A DNA stretch of 64,000 bases. Origin: Caproicibacterium sp. BJN0003 (GTDB taxonomy: Bacteria; Bacillota; Clostridia; Oscillospirales; Acutalibacteraceae). The notes beneath the pieces are model-generated. The model made no database searches. It was not told the DNA's origin and saw only the letters and a program-made list of their open reading frames with translations. The stretch lies in contig NZ_CP111108.1 in the NCBI RefSeq assembly GCF_026314295.1, forward strand, positions 744,001 through 808,000. The letters are read 5' to 3'. Positions 40,736-48,637 of the stretch are shown one piece after another. Position 1 is the stretch's first letter, and each line of letters starts with the position of its first letter. Made by a program: the position numbers and the translations under genes.

Positions 40736-42679
40736 ATGCCGTTTTTACCCGTTACAAAGGAAGAGATGAAAGCGCTTTTGTGGGAAGCTCCGGACTTCGT
40801 TTTGGTGACCGGAGATGCCTATGTAGATCACCCGACTTTCGGAACAGCAATTATTTCCAGAGTGTTGGAAAGCTGCGGCTATCGGGTGGCAATTCTTGCG
40901 CAGCCGGATTGGCACAGCCTGCAGGATTTTCAGCGCTTTGGACGTCCAAAATTAGGATTTCTTGTGAACGCCGGAAATTTGGATAGTATGGTGGCACATT
41001 ATACGGTGGCGAAACGTCCGCGGCGGATGGATGCTTATTCCCCGGGAAATAAAACCGGAAAAAGGCCCGACCGCGCGGTTACGGTTTATAGTCATTGTAT
41101 CCGGAAAGCATATCCCGATGCGCCCATTATTTTAGGCGGGTTGGAAGCTTCTCTGAGAAGATTTGCCCATTATGATTATTGGGATGATTCGATTCATCCC
41201 AGTATTCTTGTGGAAAGCGGAGCGGACCTCCTGATCTTCGGGATGGGAGAACGCCCGGTGAAAGAAGTTGCCCAGAGACTTCAAAATGGACAGAAAGCTT
41301 CGGAGATTCGAGATGTTCGGGGGACCTGTTATTTGATTCCCACAAAGGAATATGAGCCCGGACCCGCAGTCGACTGCCCCAGCTTTGAACAGGTACAGAA
41401 ATCGAAAAAGGAATATGCGGTTTCCTGCCGAAAACAGCAGGATGAGCAGGATGCTTTTCGTGGAAAAAGAGTCCTGCAAAAGCACGGCAGCCTGCTTTTG
41501 GTGCAGAATCCTCCTGCATTACCGCTTTCTCAAAAAGAACTGGATGCGGTCTATGAGCTGCCTTATATGCGCACTTATCACCCGATGTACGAAAAGGAAG
41601 GCGGAGTCCCGGCCATTCAGGAAGTGGAGTTTTCCATTACACAGAACCGCGGCTGTTTTGGCGCCTGCAATTTTTGCTCTCTTGCATTCCATCAGGGCAG
41701 ATATGTGACCTCCCGCAGTGAAGAGAGCATTCTGAAAGAAGCAAAACTTCTGACGACTCTGCCAAATTTTAAAGGCTATATTCATGATGTCGGCGGGCCT
41801 ACTGCAAATTTTCGTCATCCTTCGTGCCTCAAACAGGAGAAAAACGGTCTTTGTCCAGGCCCTAAAAAATGTCTGGCGCCAACCCCATGCCCGGCTTTGC
41901 AGGTCGATCATAGTGAATATTTGGACATCCTCCAAAAGATTCGGGCTTTGCCAAAAGTAAAAAAGGTGTTTATTCGTTCTGGAATCCGATTTGATTATTT
42001 GATGGCAGATCCGGATGATTCCTTCTTTCGGGAGCTTGTTAAATATCATGTCAGCGGACAGCTCAAGGTAGCGCCGGAACACTGTGTGCCCGAAGTGCTG
42101 GATGCCATGGGAAAGCCTCATATTGAGTCTTTTCTGCGCTTTCAAAAGAAATATTTTGCATTGTGCCGGGAATATGGAAAAGAGCAGTATCTGGTTCCAT
42201 ATATGATGAGTTCGCACCCTGGAAGCACTTTAAAAGACGCTGTAGAACTGGCATTGTTTCTTAAAAAACAACATTTGCGTCCGGAACAGGTGCAGGATTT
42301 TTATCCGACGCCGGGAACAATTGCAACTTGCATGTATTATACGGGCCTCAATCCATGGACAATGAAACCGGTCTATGTGACAAAAAATCCGAAGGAAAAA
42401 GCTATGCAGAGGGCGTTGCTTCAGTATTTTGAACCGCATTTGCAGCGAGAGGTAATTGCAGCGCTGAAAGCGGCGGGACGTCCGGATTTAATTGGAGACG
42501 GCTCACAGTTTCTTGTTCATCCAACGCCTGAAATGCGGCGTGAGCAAGCAATGAAAAAAACGGAAAATAATCGAAAAAACGACGAGAATGGGCCCCACAG
42601 TTTTTTTAAACACCAATCTCAGACCAAAAAAACAGATGGAAAGAGAGGACATCACCATTATGAGAATCGTAAGCATTGA
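40736..42679 (+). CDS. YgiQ-family radical SAM protein
   Basis: A 647-residue protein. The N-terminal part ('FVLVTGDAYVDHPTFGTAII') is the YgiQ domain. The radical SAM cluster motif is 'CFGACNFCSLAFHQGRYV' (CxxxCxxC) near residue 307, followed by the SAM domain with 'YIHDVGGPTANFRHPSC'. The C-terminal end is basic and low complexity. Its reaction is not established. It overlaps the DUF3006 gene by 20 bases. Confidence 0.9.
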   Translation: MPFLPVTKEEMKALLWEAPDFVLVTGDAYVDHPTFGTAIISRVLESCGYRVAILAQPDWHSLQDFQRFGRPKLGFLVNAGNLDSMVAHYTVAKRPRRMDAYSPGNKTGKRPDRAVTVYSHCIRKAYPDAPIILGGLEASLRRFAHYDYWDDSIHPSILVESGADLLIFGMGERPVKEVAQRLQNGQKASEIRDVRGTCYLIPTKEYEPGPAVDCPSFEQVQKSKKEYAVSCRKQQDEQDAFRGKRVLQKHGSLLLVQNPPALPLSQKELDAVYELPYMRTYHPMYEKEGGVPAIQEVEFSITQNRGCFGACNFCSLAFHQGRYVTSRSEESILKEAKLLTTLPNFKGYIHDVGGPTANFRHPSCLKQEKNGLCPGPKKCLAPTPCPALQVDHSEYLDILQKIRALPKVKKVFIRSGIRFDYLMADPDDSFFRELVKYHVSGQLKVAPEHCVPEVLDAMGKPHIESFLRFQKKYFALCREYGKEQYLVPYMMSSHPGSTLKDAVELALFLKKQHLRPEQVQDFYPTPGTIATCMYYTGLNPWTMKPVYVTKNPKEKAMQRALLQYFEPHLQREVIAALKAAGRPDLIGDGSQFLVHPTPEMRREQAMKKTENNRKNDENGPHSFFKHQSQTKKTDGKRGHHHYENRKH

Positions 42680-42881
42680 CCGCTTTGAGGGAACACTGGC
42701 AATTTGTGAAGATCAGGATGGACGCTTTTTTGCATTGGAATCAGCAGAACTGCCAAAAGGAGCAGCGGAGGGGAGCGTTTTGCGAATTGATGATCAAGAG
42801 GGAACGCTTTGTATCGATGAAGAAGAAACAGCTCGCCGCCGCTCAAAAAATCATAAAATGGAAGACAAGCTTTTTCGGTGA
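42660..42881 (+). CDS. DUF3006 family small protein
   Basis: A 73-residue protein starting at ATG 42660. The N-terminal 'MRIVSIDRFEGTLAICEDQD' and 'VLRIDDQEGTLCIDEEET' form a small beta barrel typical of DUF3006. The C-terminal tail is basic. In many Bacillota it is encoded beside a metallo-beta-lactamase; here it is coupled to the radical SAM gene. Function unknown. Confidence 0.75.
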   Translation: MRIVSIDRFEGTLAICEDQDGRFFALESAELPKGAAEGSVLRIDDQEGTLCIDEEETARRRSKNHKMEDKLFR

Positions 42882-42885
42882 AAGA

Positions 42886-42914
42886 TTGACAGAATCTAAT
42901 TGATAAGATAAAAT
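42886..42914 (+). promoter_or_regulatory. Promoter of the cobalamin-controlled operon
   Basis: TTGACA and TAAAAT with a 17-base spacer. The predicted start near 42921 coincides with the beginning of the riboswitch. Confidence 0.85.
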
Positions 42915-42919
42915 ACAAA

Positions 42920-43056
42920 GAGACCAAAGAGGGAATGCGGTTAAAATCCGCAACAGCTCACTCTACTGTAAAAGGGCAACGAAAATCCAAAAACAGTCAC
43001 TGTCAAAAGCGGGAAGACCGGATGAGTAGGTATTTGGCCCAAAAGTCAGGATATCT
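42920..43056 (+). promoter_or_regulatory. Cobalamin riboswitch
   Basis: The leader shows the cobalamin (B12-box) core: GAGGGAA-tgcGGT-taAAATCCGc-AACAG at 42929-42956, then CTACTGTAAA and, near the end, AAGTCAGGATAT at 43043-43054. An inner helical region with repeated ACAGTCACTGT and GGGAAGACCGG lies between. Binding of a cobalamin would favour the terminator at 43168-43192 and turn the operon off. Which corrinoid is sensed cannot be told. Confidence 0.9.
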
Positions 43057-43167
43057 TTTTGGTTAAAAATAAAAAGCAAATTATTCGGTGAGGAAATTGG
43101 TTGCATAAAAGAAAAAGAAAAGATCCTTCCAGCTGAAATGATCGGAGGGCTTTGTATCCTTTTATTT

Positions 43168-43192
43168 GCGGCCGTAAAAGGCTGCTTTTTTA
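43168..43192 (+). terminator. Riboswitch-controlled terminator
   Basis: GCGGCC pairs with GGCTGC (one G-U) around GTAAAA and is followed by TTTTTTATTTTTT. Lying between the riboswitch and the first start codon, it is the expected expression platform. Confidence 0.75.
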
Positions 43193-43227
43193 TTTTTTAA
43201 GAACAACAAAAGGGGAAGAGAATCAAT

Positions 43228-46200
43228 ATGAAAAAACGGATTGCCAGCCTATTCTGTGCGATTGCCTTTATGTTTGTATTTGTCGTACAGCCTGCGGTAG
43301 CTCAGGAGCCGGTAAAAACAACAGGGATTACGGTAACTCTGAGAGTAGAAGGCTATGGAAACACAGAAGTGCAGCCGGTTAAGGTGACGTTGCCTGCAAC
43401 TTATCAAACCTTTAGCGACTACGGCCTTAACATTAGTCAGGACCCCGGCTATGATACGCCGCTGCATGTGCTTGCGCAATACTGTAAAGACGAATATGGT
43501 GCGGATAAGGATGCAATGTCTGCTCTTATTGATGTAACAGCAGGCGGATTCCTGAATGATTTTTGTAATGATAAGGATAACTGGCCTACTGATGTTTATT
43601 GGATGTATGCAGTTAACCAGGATTCCTGCCCTTCCGACAGCAAAGGGACGGGCTATACGGCCGCGTCTTGTCCAATTAAAGATGGGGATACCGTTGTATT
43701 CTATGCCAGCTGGTATTCTTCTTTTGAACCGAGTAATTATGCTTATTTTGATCAGACGGAAGCTGCAGCGACGATTGATCAGCCACTGACTCTTACCTTA
43801 CTTGGAAAAGGAAATATGTCGGCTCAAAGTACGGCAGCCGCTATTGATGGAGCAACTCTTCTCCTTTATGATCAGAATGGACAGGCGCTTTCCAGCAGTG
43901 ATTATACCCTTTCTTCTGCTAACACAGGAGCAGACGGAAAAGATTCCATTACTTTTCATAAAGCTGGCACCTATTTTGTCAGCGCAGAGAGACAAAGTAC
44001 TCTATGGTATGATAGTAAGGGAAACTATGCCTATAATATCAGCAATCCAAGCTGCAAAGTAACCGTTACTCAAAATCAACCAGAAAGTTCTTCTTTATCG
44101 TCTTCCTCTCAAAGCTCTTCTTCTGAGGAGTCTTCACAGGTTTCATCTTTACCGGTTTCTTCTAATAGTTCTAGTGGTTCTAGTTCGTCAGGGGAAACAC
44201 CAGTAGCCCTTTCTTCCCAATGGCCGCAGCATCTTGGAAATGCACAGAATAATGCTACCACTTTAGCTTCCACTCCTGTTGATGGAAAGCTGCTTTGGGA
44301 AAGTCAATGCAAGAATCCAAATTCGTGGGGTGGTTATGCAGGTTCTCCGCTTTTAGTCAATGGTCAGATTTATGTAGCACGGGATAATGAAGTTCAAATT
44401 TTGAATGCTTCTACCGGAGCAATTGAGAAATCACAGAGTCTGGCTTCTTCTCTGGGGTATTATTCTTATCCTACTTACGGCAATGGAAAACTGTTTGTTC
44501 CTTTGGGGAATGGGCAGATTGAAGTGCTGAATGCTTCTACCTTGGAACCTCTTTTTATCACGGAACTGATGACGGATGGTTCCGGTAATCCAAAATATCA
44601 GGGGCTGTCTCCGGTTTACTATGATGAGGCAGACGATATGTTTTATGTGGGATTGACTGATGCTTCGAGCACTGGCACTTTTGCAGCATATTCGGCAGAA
44701 GATACGGACAGCACAAAGGGAACGGAAACGATTTCGCCCAAATGGACATACGGGACCGGCAGCTATTATGGAGCTGGTGCAGTAAAAATAGAGGATCGTA
44801 TTTATTTTTGCGGGGATGATGGAGTCCTTGTTTCTGCTGATGCAAAAACGGGAAGCGATCAGTCTACCTGTCAACTTGGAAAAGTTCGTACTTCACTGGT
44901 TTCTGCGCAGGGATTTCTTTGGGCAGCTACAGATGACGGCGTGCTTTATAAAGTAACGCCAGGGGAAAACCCACAGATCGCAGGTTCCGTATCGCTGCCG
45001 GCCAGTGCAAAAACAAGCCCGATTGTGGTTGGCGGAAAAGTTTTTGTAGCGGGCGGTACATATGGACAAGCTGGTTACCTAAAAGCGTTTGATGTTAATG
45101 ATTTATCAGAAATCGCTTCACAGACGCTGGAAGATGGTGCCTGCTACGGAATGCTGGTGGCGCCGGATGCTGTTTCCAATGAGATGTGTGTTTATTTGAC
45201 ACAGAATAATAATCCCGGTGCATTATATTTGGCACGGTTAAACGGAAATTCTTTTACATTTTCGACTTTATATCAACCGGCGGATTCTCAGCAAAATTAT
45301 TGCATGAGCATCGTTGCGGCTGACAATAACGGGACTCTTTATTATGGAAATGATTCGGGGGTGCTGTTTGCAATTACGAAGAATGAAAATCCGCAGCCAC
45401 CAGCTCCAGAATCATCTTCTTCCTCTGCTTCTCCCAATCCTACTTCCTCAGAACAAAATGGGGAAAGCTCTTCACAGGGTTCGGAGAATGGAAACCAGGA
45501 TGTCAGCAGTGATCAGAATAGCTCTGAAACCGAAACCGCTTCTAGTGAGAAAACTACAGAACAAACGCCGCTTGGAGCGATTTGGCAAGCACTTAACGGT
45601 CAAAGTGGAGAGAATGATGATGAGAATAATCTAACGGATTCGATTGCACAAAAGGTTCGTGAAGCAGGACAAAATGGGCAGGTATTACTTTCTATTGCCA
45701 AAAAAGACGGAGAGCTTTCTTCTCAGACCTTTTCAGAACTGAAGAAGTATCCGAATCTGCGCCTTTCAGTAGATGCAGGCAATTATGCGGTCAGTTTTTT
45801 GGGGCAGGATGTGCTTGATCCCACAGAAGGACTGCGGCTTGGAATTACGGTCCTTTCGGATGGAGAAACAAAGGCAAAGCTTCCAGATAATATGGGCAAC
45901 CATCTGATTATTCGTTTTGCGGATAGTGGAAAGCTTCCGGCTAAAACAACGGTGGTTTATCGTCTGCCGGAGTCCATGCAGAATGAGACCACCATTTATG
46001 TTTATCGTTTGACCGATGGTCAGGATCCACAGTTCTTACAGCAGGCAGTTGTTGATAATAAATGTGTGATGTTTACTACGGAATATGGTGGAGAATATCT
46101 TTTTACAACAGCAAAATTAGGGACTGCAGCCACCGATTTGAAAGCTGGGAACGGTTCCAATCAACTCTCTCAGGGAATGGACAATTCTACTGTTTTTCAG

Positions 46201-46299
46201 ATCCCGGTGTGGGCTTATGTCACTTTTGCAGTTGGAATTCTTGCGATTGTTGGAGTCGTGATTTATTTAGTTCATTGGAAGAACCGAAAAGAGGAGTAA
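43228..46299 (+). CDS. Membrane-anchored surface protein: DUF4430 + Ig-like + PQQ-type beta-propeller
   Basis: A 1023-residue exported protein. Residues 1-25 are a signal peptide ending 'QPAVAQ'. Residues about 30-165 form a DUF4430 domain ('ITVTLRVEGYGNTEVQPVKV', 'YWMYAVNQDSCPSD', 'IKDGDTVVFYASWYSS'). About 170-285 look like an Ig-like strand domain. A Ser-rich linker (about 288-330) leads to a PQQ-like beta-propeller (about 332-720). Then come another Ser/Glu linker, a C-terminal beta domain (about 800-970), and one transmembrane helix (about 993-1015) with a basic tail. DUF4430 is related to the C-terminal domain of transcobalamin. First gene after the cobalamin riboswitch, so it probably captures a corrinoid at the surface. 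Confidence 0.85.
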   Translation: MKKRIASLFCAIAFMFVFVVQPAVAQEPVKTTGITVTLRVEGYGNTEVQPVKVTLPATYQTFSDYGLNISQDPGYDTPLHVLAQYCKDEYGADKDAMSALIDVTAGGFLNDFCNDKDNWPTDVYWMYAVNQDSCPSDSKGTGYTAASCPIKDGDTVVFYASWYSSFEPSNYAYFDQTEAAATIDQPLTLTLLGKGNMSAQSTAAAIDGATLLLYDQNGQALSSSDYTLSSANTGADGKDSITFHKAGTYFVSAERQSTLWYDSKGNYAYNISNPSCKVTVTQNQPESSSLSSSSQSSSSEESSQVSSLPVSSNSSSGSSSSGETPVALSSQWPQHLGNAQNNATTLASTPVDGKLLWESQCKNPNSWGGYAGSPLLVNGQIYVARDNEVQILNASTGAIEKSQSLASSLGYYSYPTYGNGKLFVPLGNGQIEVLNASTLEPLFITELMTDGSGNPKYQGLSPVYYDEADDMFYVGLTDASSTGTFAAYSAEDTDSTKGTETISPKWTYGTGSYYGAGAVKIEDRIYFCGDDGVLVSADAKTGSDQSTCQLGKVRTSLVSAQGFLWAATDDGVLYKVTPGENPQIAGSVSLPASAKTSPIVVGGKVFVAGGTYGQAGYLKAFDVNDLSEIASQTLEDGACYGMLVAPDAVSNEMCVYLTQNNNPGALYLARLNGNSFTFSTLYQPADSQQNYCMSIVAADNNGTLYYGNDSGVLFAITKNENPQPPAPESSSSSASPNPTSSEQNGESSSQGSENGNQDVSSDQNSSETETASSEKTTEQTPLGAIWQALNGQSGENDDENNLTDSIAQKVREAGQNGQVLLSIAKKDGELSSQTFSELKKYPNLRLSVDAGNYAVSFLGQDVLDPTEGLRLGITVLSDGETKAKLPDNMGNHLIIRFADSGKLPAKTTVVYRLPESMQNETTIYVYRLTDGQDPQFLQQAVVDNKCVMFTTEYGGEYLFTTAKLGTAATDLKAGNGSNQLSQGMDNSTVFQIPVWAYVTFAVGILAIVGVVIYLVHWKNRKEE

Positions 46300-46303
46300 A
46301 AGT

Positions 46304-47002
46304 TTGAAAAGTCGTTTTGGTGTTTTTATTGTTTGTTTTTTAAGCATCCTTCTTTTTTCAGGCTGTTCTAAGGAAAAAATAGCGGCGCCTCAAGTCCCTT
46401 CCGACGTGGTATCTTCACAAGCTTCTTCGGAAGAACTGCAGCAGGGATCTATTCCATCGGAATTAATGCCTGGAGGTTTATTATCAGAAGAACCTTCTTC
46501 TGATAAGGTGGGGGCTTCTTCTCAAGAAACGCAAGATAATGAGAGTACTGTATCTGCACAAAAGGGGCAGGCAACTTCTCAAAACGAAGGAGCAGCAAAA
46601 GTCGGAAATAGTGAGTCTGGTGCTGGCGAGGCACAGACGCAAGAAAATCATGATGTTCCGGCGCAGCAGATTACAGTTTCTTTTACCATTGATTCTTCTG
46701 CCGCTGCAGCAAAGGGAAAAAGTGGACCTGCTTTTTCTTCCTCTGTGACATTAAGTCCCGGTGCTACCGCTTTGGATGCACTGATGGCTTCCGGTGTTTC
46801 CGCAGATGTTTCTGGTGGCTATGTTGCTGGAATTGGCAATCTATACGAGAAGGACTGCGGTTCTATGAGCGGCTGGCTTTATGCAGTTAACGGTCATGCT
46901 CCCAATGTGGGCTGTGGCAGTTACGCTCTCAATAACGGTGATTCTGTGCGCTTTATTTATACCTGTAACATGGGTAAAGATGTAGGATATGGAATTGGTT
47001 AA
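46304..47002 (+). CDS. DUF4430 lipoprotein (candidate corrinoid-binding protein)
   Basis: A 232-residue lipoprotein. TTG start with GAGGAG seven bases upstream; lipobox 'LLFSGC' puts Cys at about residue 22. A 100-residue Ser/Gln-rich tether follows. Residues about 125-232 are a compact DUF4430 domain with the family core 'MSGWLYAVNGHAPNVGCG', 'SYALNNGDSVRFIYTC'. It lies four bases after the large surface protein gene and 19 bases before the ECF S-component gene. It may hand ligand to the transporter. Confidence 0.85.
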   Translation: MKSRFGVFIVCFLSILLFSGCSKEKIAAPQVPSDVVSSQASSEELQQGSIPSELMPGGLLSEEPSSDKVGASSQETQDNESTVSAQKGQATSQNEGAAKVGNSESGAGEAQTQENHDVPAQQITVSFTIDSSAAAAKGKSGPAFSSSVTLSPGATALDALMASGVSADVSGGYVAGIGNLYEKDCGSMSGWLYAVNGHAPNVGCGSYALNNGDSVRFIYTCNMGKDVGYGIG

Positions 47003-47021
47003 AAAGGATTGGATTTAAAAC

Positions 47022-47729
47022 ATGAAACGAGCTTCCCTTTTGCGTATTTTTGAGGCAGCGGCCGTTATTTTGCTGCCGATAGCGTTGGTGGGTTCGGCGT
47101 TTTTAGAGGCGGAAGCTGCTGCTGCGCTCAGTCTTTTGTGCGTAGGATTGGCGCTGACGCCTTTTCTTTTATCGTTTGAAAATAAAAAACCGCGTCCCAG
47201 AGATTTGGTTCCGATTGCAGTGATGAGTGTAATTGCGGCTTTAGGAAGGACCCTTTTTTCGGCGATTCCAAGTTTTCAGCCTGCGAGTGCGATTATTCTG
47301 ATCACGGCGATTGCATTCGGCCAAGATGCCGGATTTTTAACGGGCGCTTTAACGGCACTTTCGAGTAATTTGCTTTTAGGACAGGGACCGTGGACTCCAT
47401 GGCAAATGTATGCGTGGGGGATGATTGGCTTTTTTGGAGGTCTGCTTTACCGAGCAGGCTTTTTTCGAAAACGCTTTTTTTTGCTTCTTTTTGGATTTAT
47501 CAGCGGAATCCTTTTTGGATGGTTTATGGATTTGTGGTATGTCCTTGGATTTATCCGCCCCGTAAAATTTGCCGCTTTTTTAGCAGCTTTTGCTTCCAGT
47601 GCGTGGATGGATGTAGTTCACGGGATTTCTACCGTACTATTTCTTTTGCTTTTGGAAAAACCATGGGGTAAAAAGCTGTATCGGATTCAGGAAAAATATG
47701 GGATTGGGCCGGAGGTAAAAGAAAAATGA
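47022..47729 (+). CDS. ECF transporter S component (CblT-like, corrinoid or precursor specificity)
   Basis: A 235-residue membrane protein with six hydrophobic segments. The central region 'RDLVPIAVMSVIAALGRTLF', 'SAIILITAIAFGQDAGFLTG', 'NLLLGQGPWTPWQMYAWG' matches what I recall of the CblT group of predicted B12-related S components. Genomic context (cobalamin riboswitch upstream, EcfT and EcfA genes downstream) supports corrinoid, dimethylbenzimidazole or related transport. It overlaps ecfT by four bases. Confidence 0.85.
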   Translation: MKRASLLRIFEAAAVILLPIALVGSAFLEAEAAAALSLLCVGLALTPFLLSFENKKPRPRDLVPIAVMSVIAALGRTLFSAIPSFQPASAIILITAIAFGQDAGFLTGALTALSSNLLLGQGPWTPWQMYAWGMIGFFGGLLYRAGFFRKRFFLLLFGFISGILFGWFMDLWYVLGFIRPVKFAAFLAAFASSAWMDVVHGISTVLFLLLLEKPWGKKLYRIQEKYGIGPEVKEK

Positions 47730-48637
47730 AAGAAGAACCGATTTTTTCTACATTGCACCCCGGTTTACTTTTCTTTTATTCTTTTACAATTGCCATCTTT
47801 GCAATGTGCAGTCTAAATCCACTTTACCTTGGAACTAGCCTGGTGGCAGCAGTGCTGTCATATTCTTTTTATTTTTGTGTAAAAAGAGCTTTGCACATTT
47901 TTATAGAGGGTCTTCCAGTGGCTTTTGTTTTTGCTGCTTTTAATGTGTTTTTTAATCATCGTGGAAAAACAATTATGTGTCGTTTATTTGGTTCCGCAAT
48001 CACGCTGGAATCGTTCCTTTATGGACTTTGCAGTGGAATTATGCTTTTAATGGTTTTAATGTGGTTTCGCTGCATGGATGTCCTTTTGACGACGCAGAAA
48101 TTCTTGTATCTTTTTGGACGAAGATTTCCAAATCTTGCCCTCCTCTTATGTATGACGCTGAGGCTTTTTCCAAAAACAGAAGAACGAATTCGCTGTATTC
48201 GTCAGGCGCGGCATAGTTTGGAATCTACGTTCGACCACTTTGAGGATAAAATTAAAAATGGAATGCGCCATATTTCCTGTTTGCTCGAATGGTCTATGGA
48301 AGACGGTCTTGATACGGCCGATTCTATGAAAGCGCGGGGTTATGGAAGCATGGAGCGAACTTGCGGAGAAGAGTATCCGTTTACCGGGAAAGATTTTTTC
48401 TGGCTCATTGCTTTTTTGATTCTTACTTTTCTTTCTGCCTTTGCAATTTTTGGGAAGAATTCTGTGATGCAGTATTTTCCAGGACTCCATTTTTCTGCGG
48501 ATATTTGGTCCATTATTTTAGCAGCTTTTTACTTCGTTTTTTTGATTCTTCCGGTTTTATGGGAGAAAATCTCAGAAGTTCGGCTCTTTTGGGCGCAGAA
48601 AAAAATCCAGGACAGAAGGAAAAAATCCTATGAATGA
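47726..48637 (+). CDS. ECF transporter transmembrane component EcfT
   Basis: A 303-residue membrane protein with five to six helices. The cytosolic coupling region shows 'ADSMKARGYGSMERT' (the conserved ARG motif of EcfT) and an upstream 'IRCIRQARHSLEST'. It links S component to the ATPases. It overlaps both neighbours (four bases with S component, eight with the ATPase gene), indicating a dedicated, co-translated transporter rather than a shared module. Confidence 0.9.
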   Translation: MKEEPIFSTLHPGLLFFYSFTIAIFAMCSLNPLYLGTSLVAAVLSYSFYFCVKRALHIFIEGLPVAFVFAAFNVFFNHRGKTIMCRLFGSAITLESFLYGLCSGIMLLMVLMWFRCMDVLLTTQKFLYLFGRRFPNLALLLCMTLRLFPKTEERIRCIRQARHSLESTFDHFEDKIKNGMRHISCLLEWSMEDGLDTADSMKARGYGSMERTCGEEYPFTGKDFFWLIAFLILTFLSAFAIFGKNSVMQYFPGLHFSADIWSIILAAFYFVFLILPVLWEKISEVRLFWAQKKIQDRRKKSYE

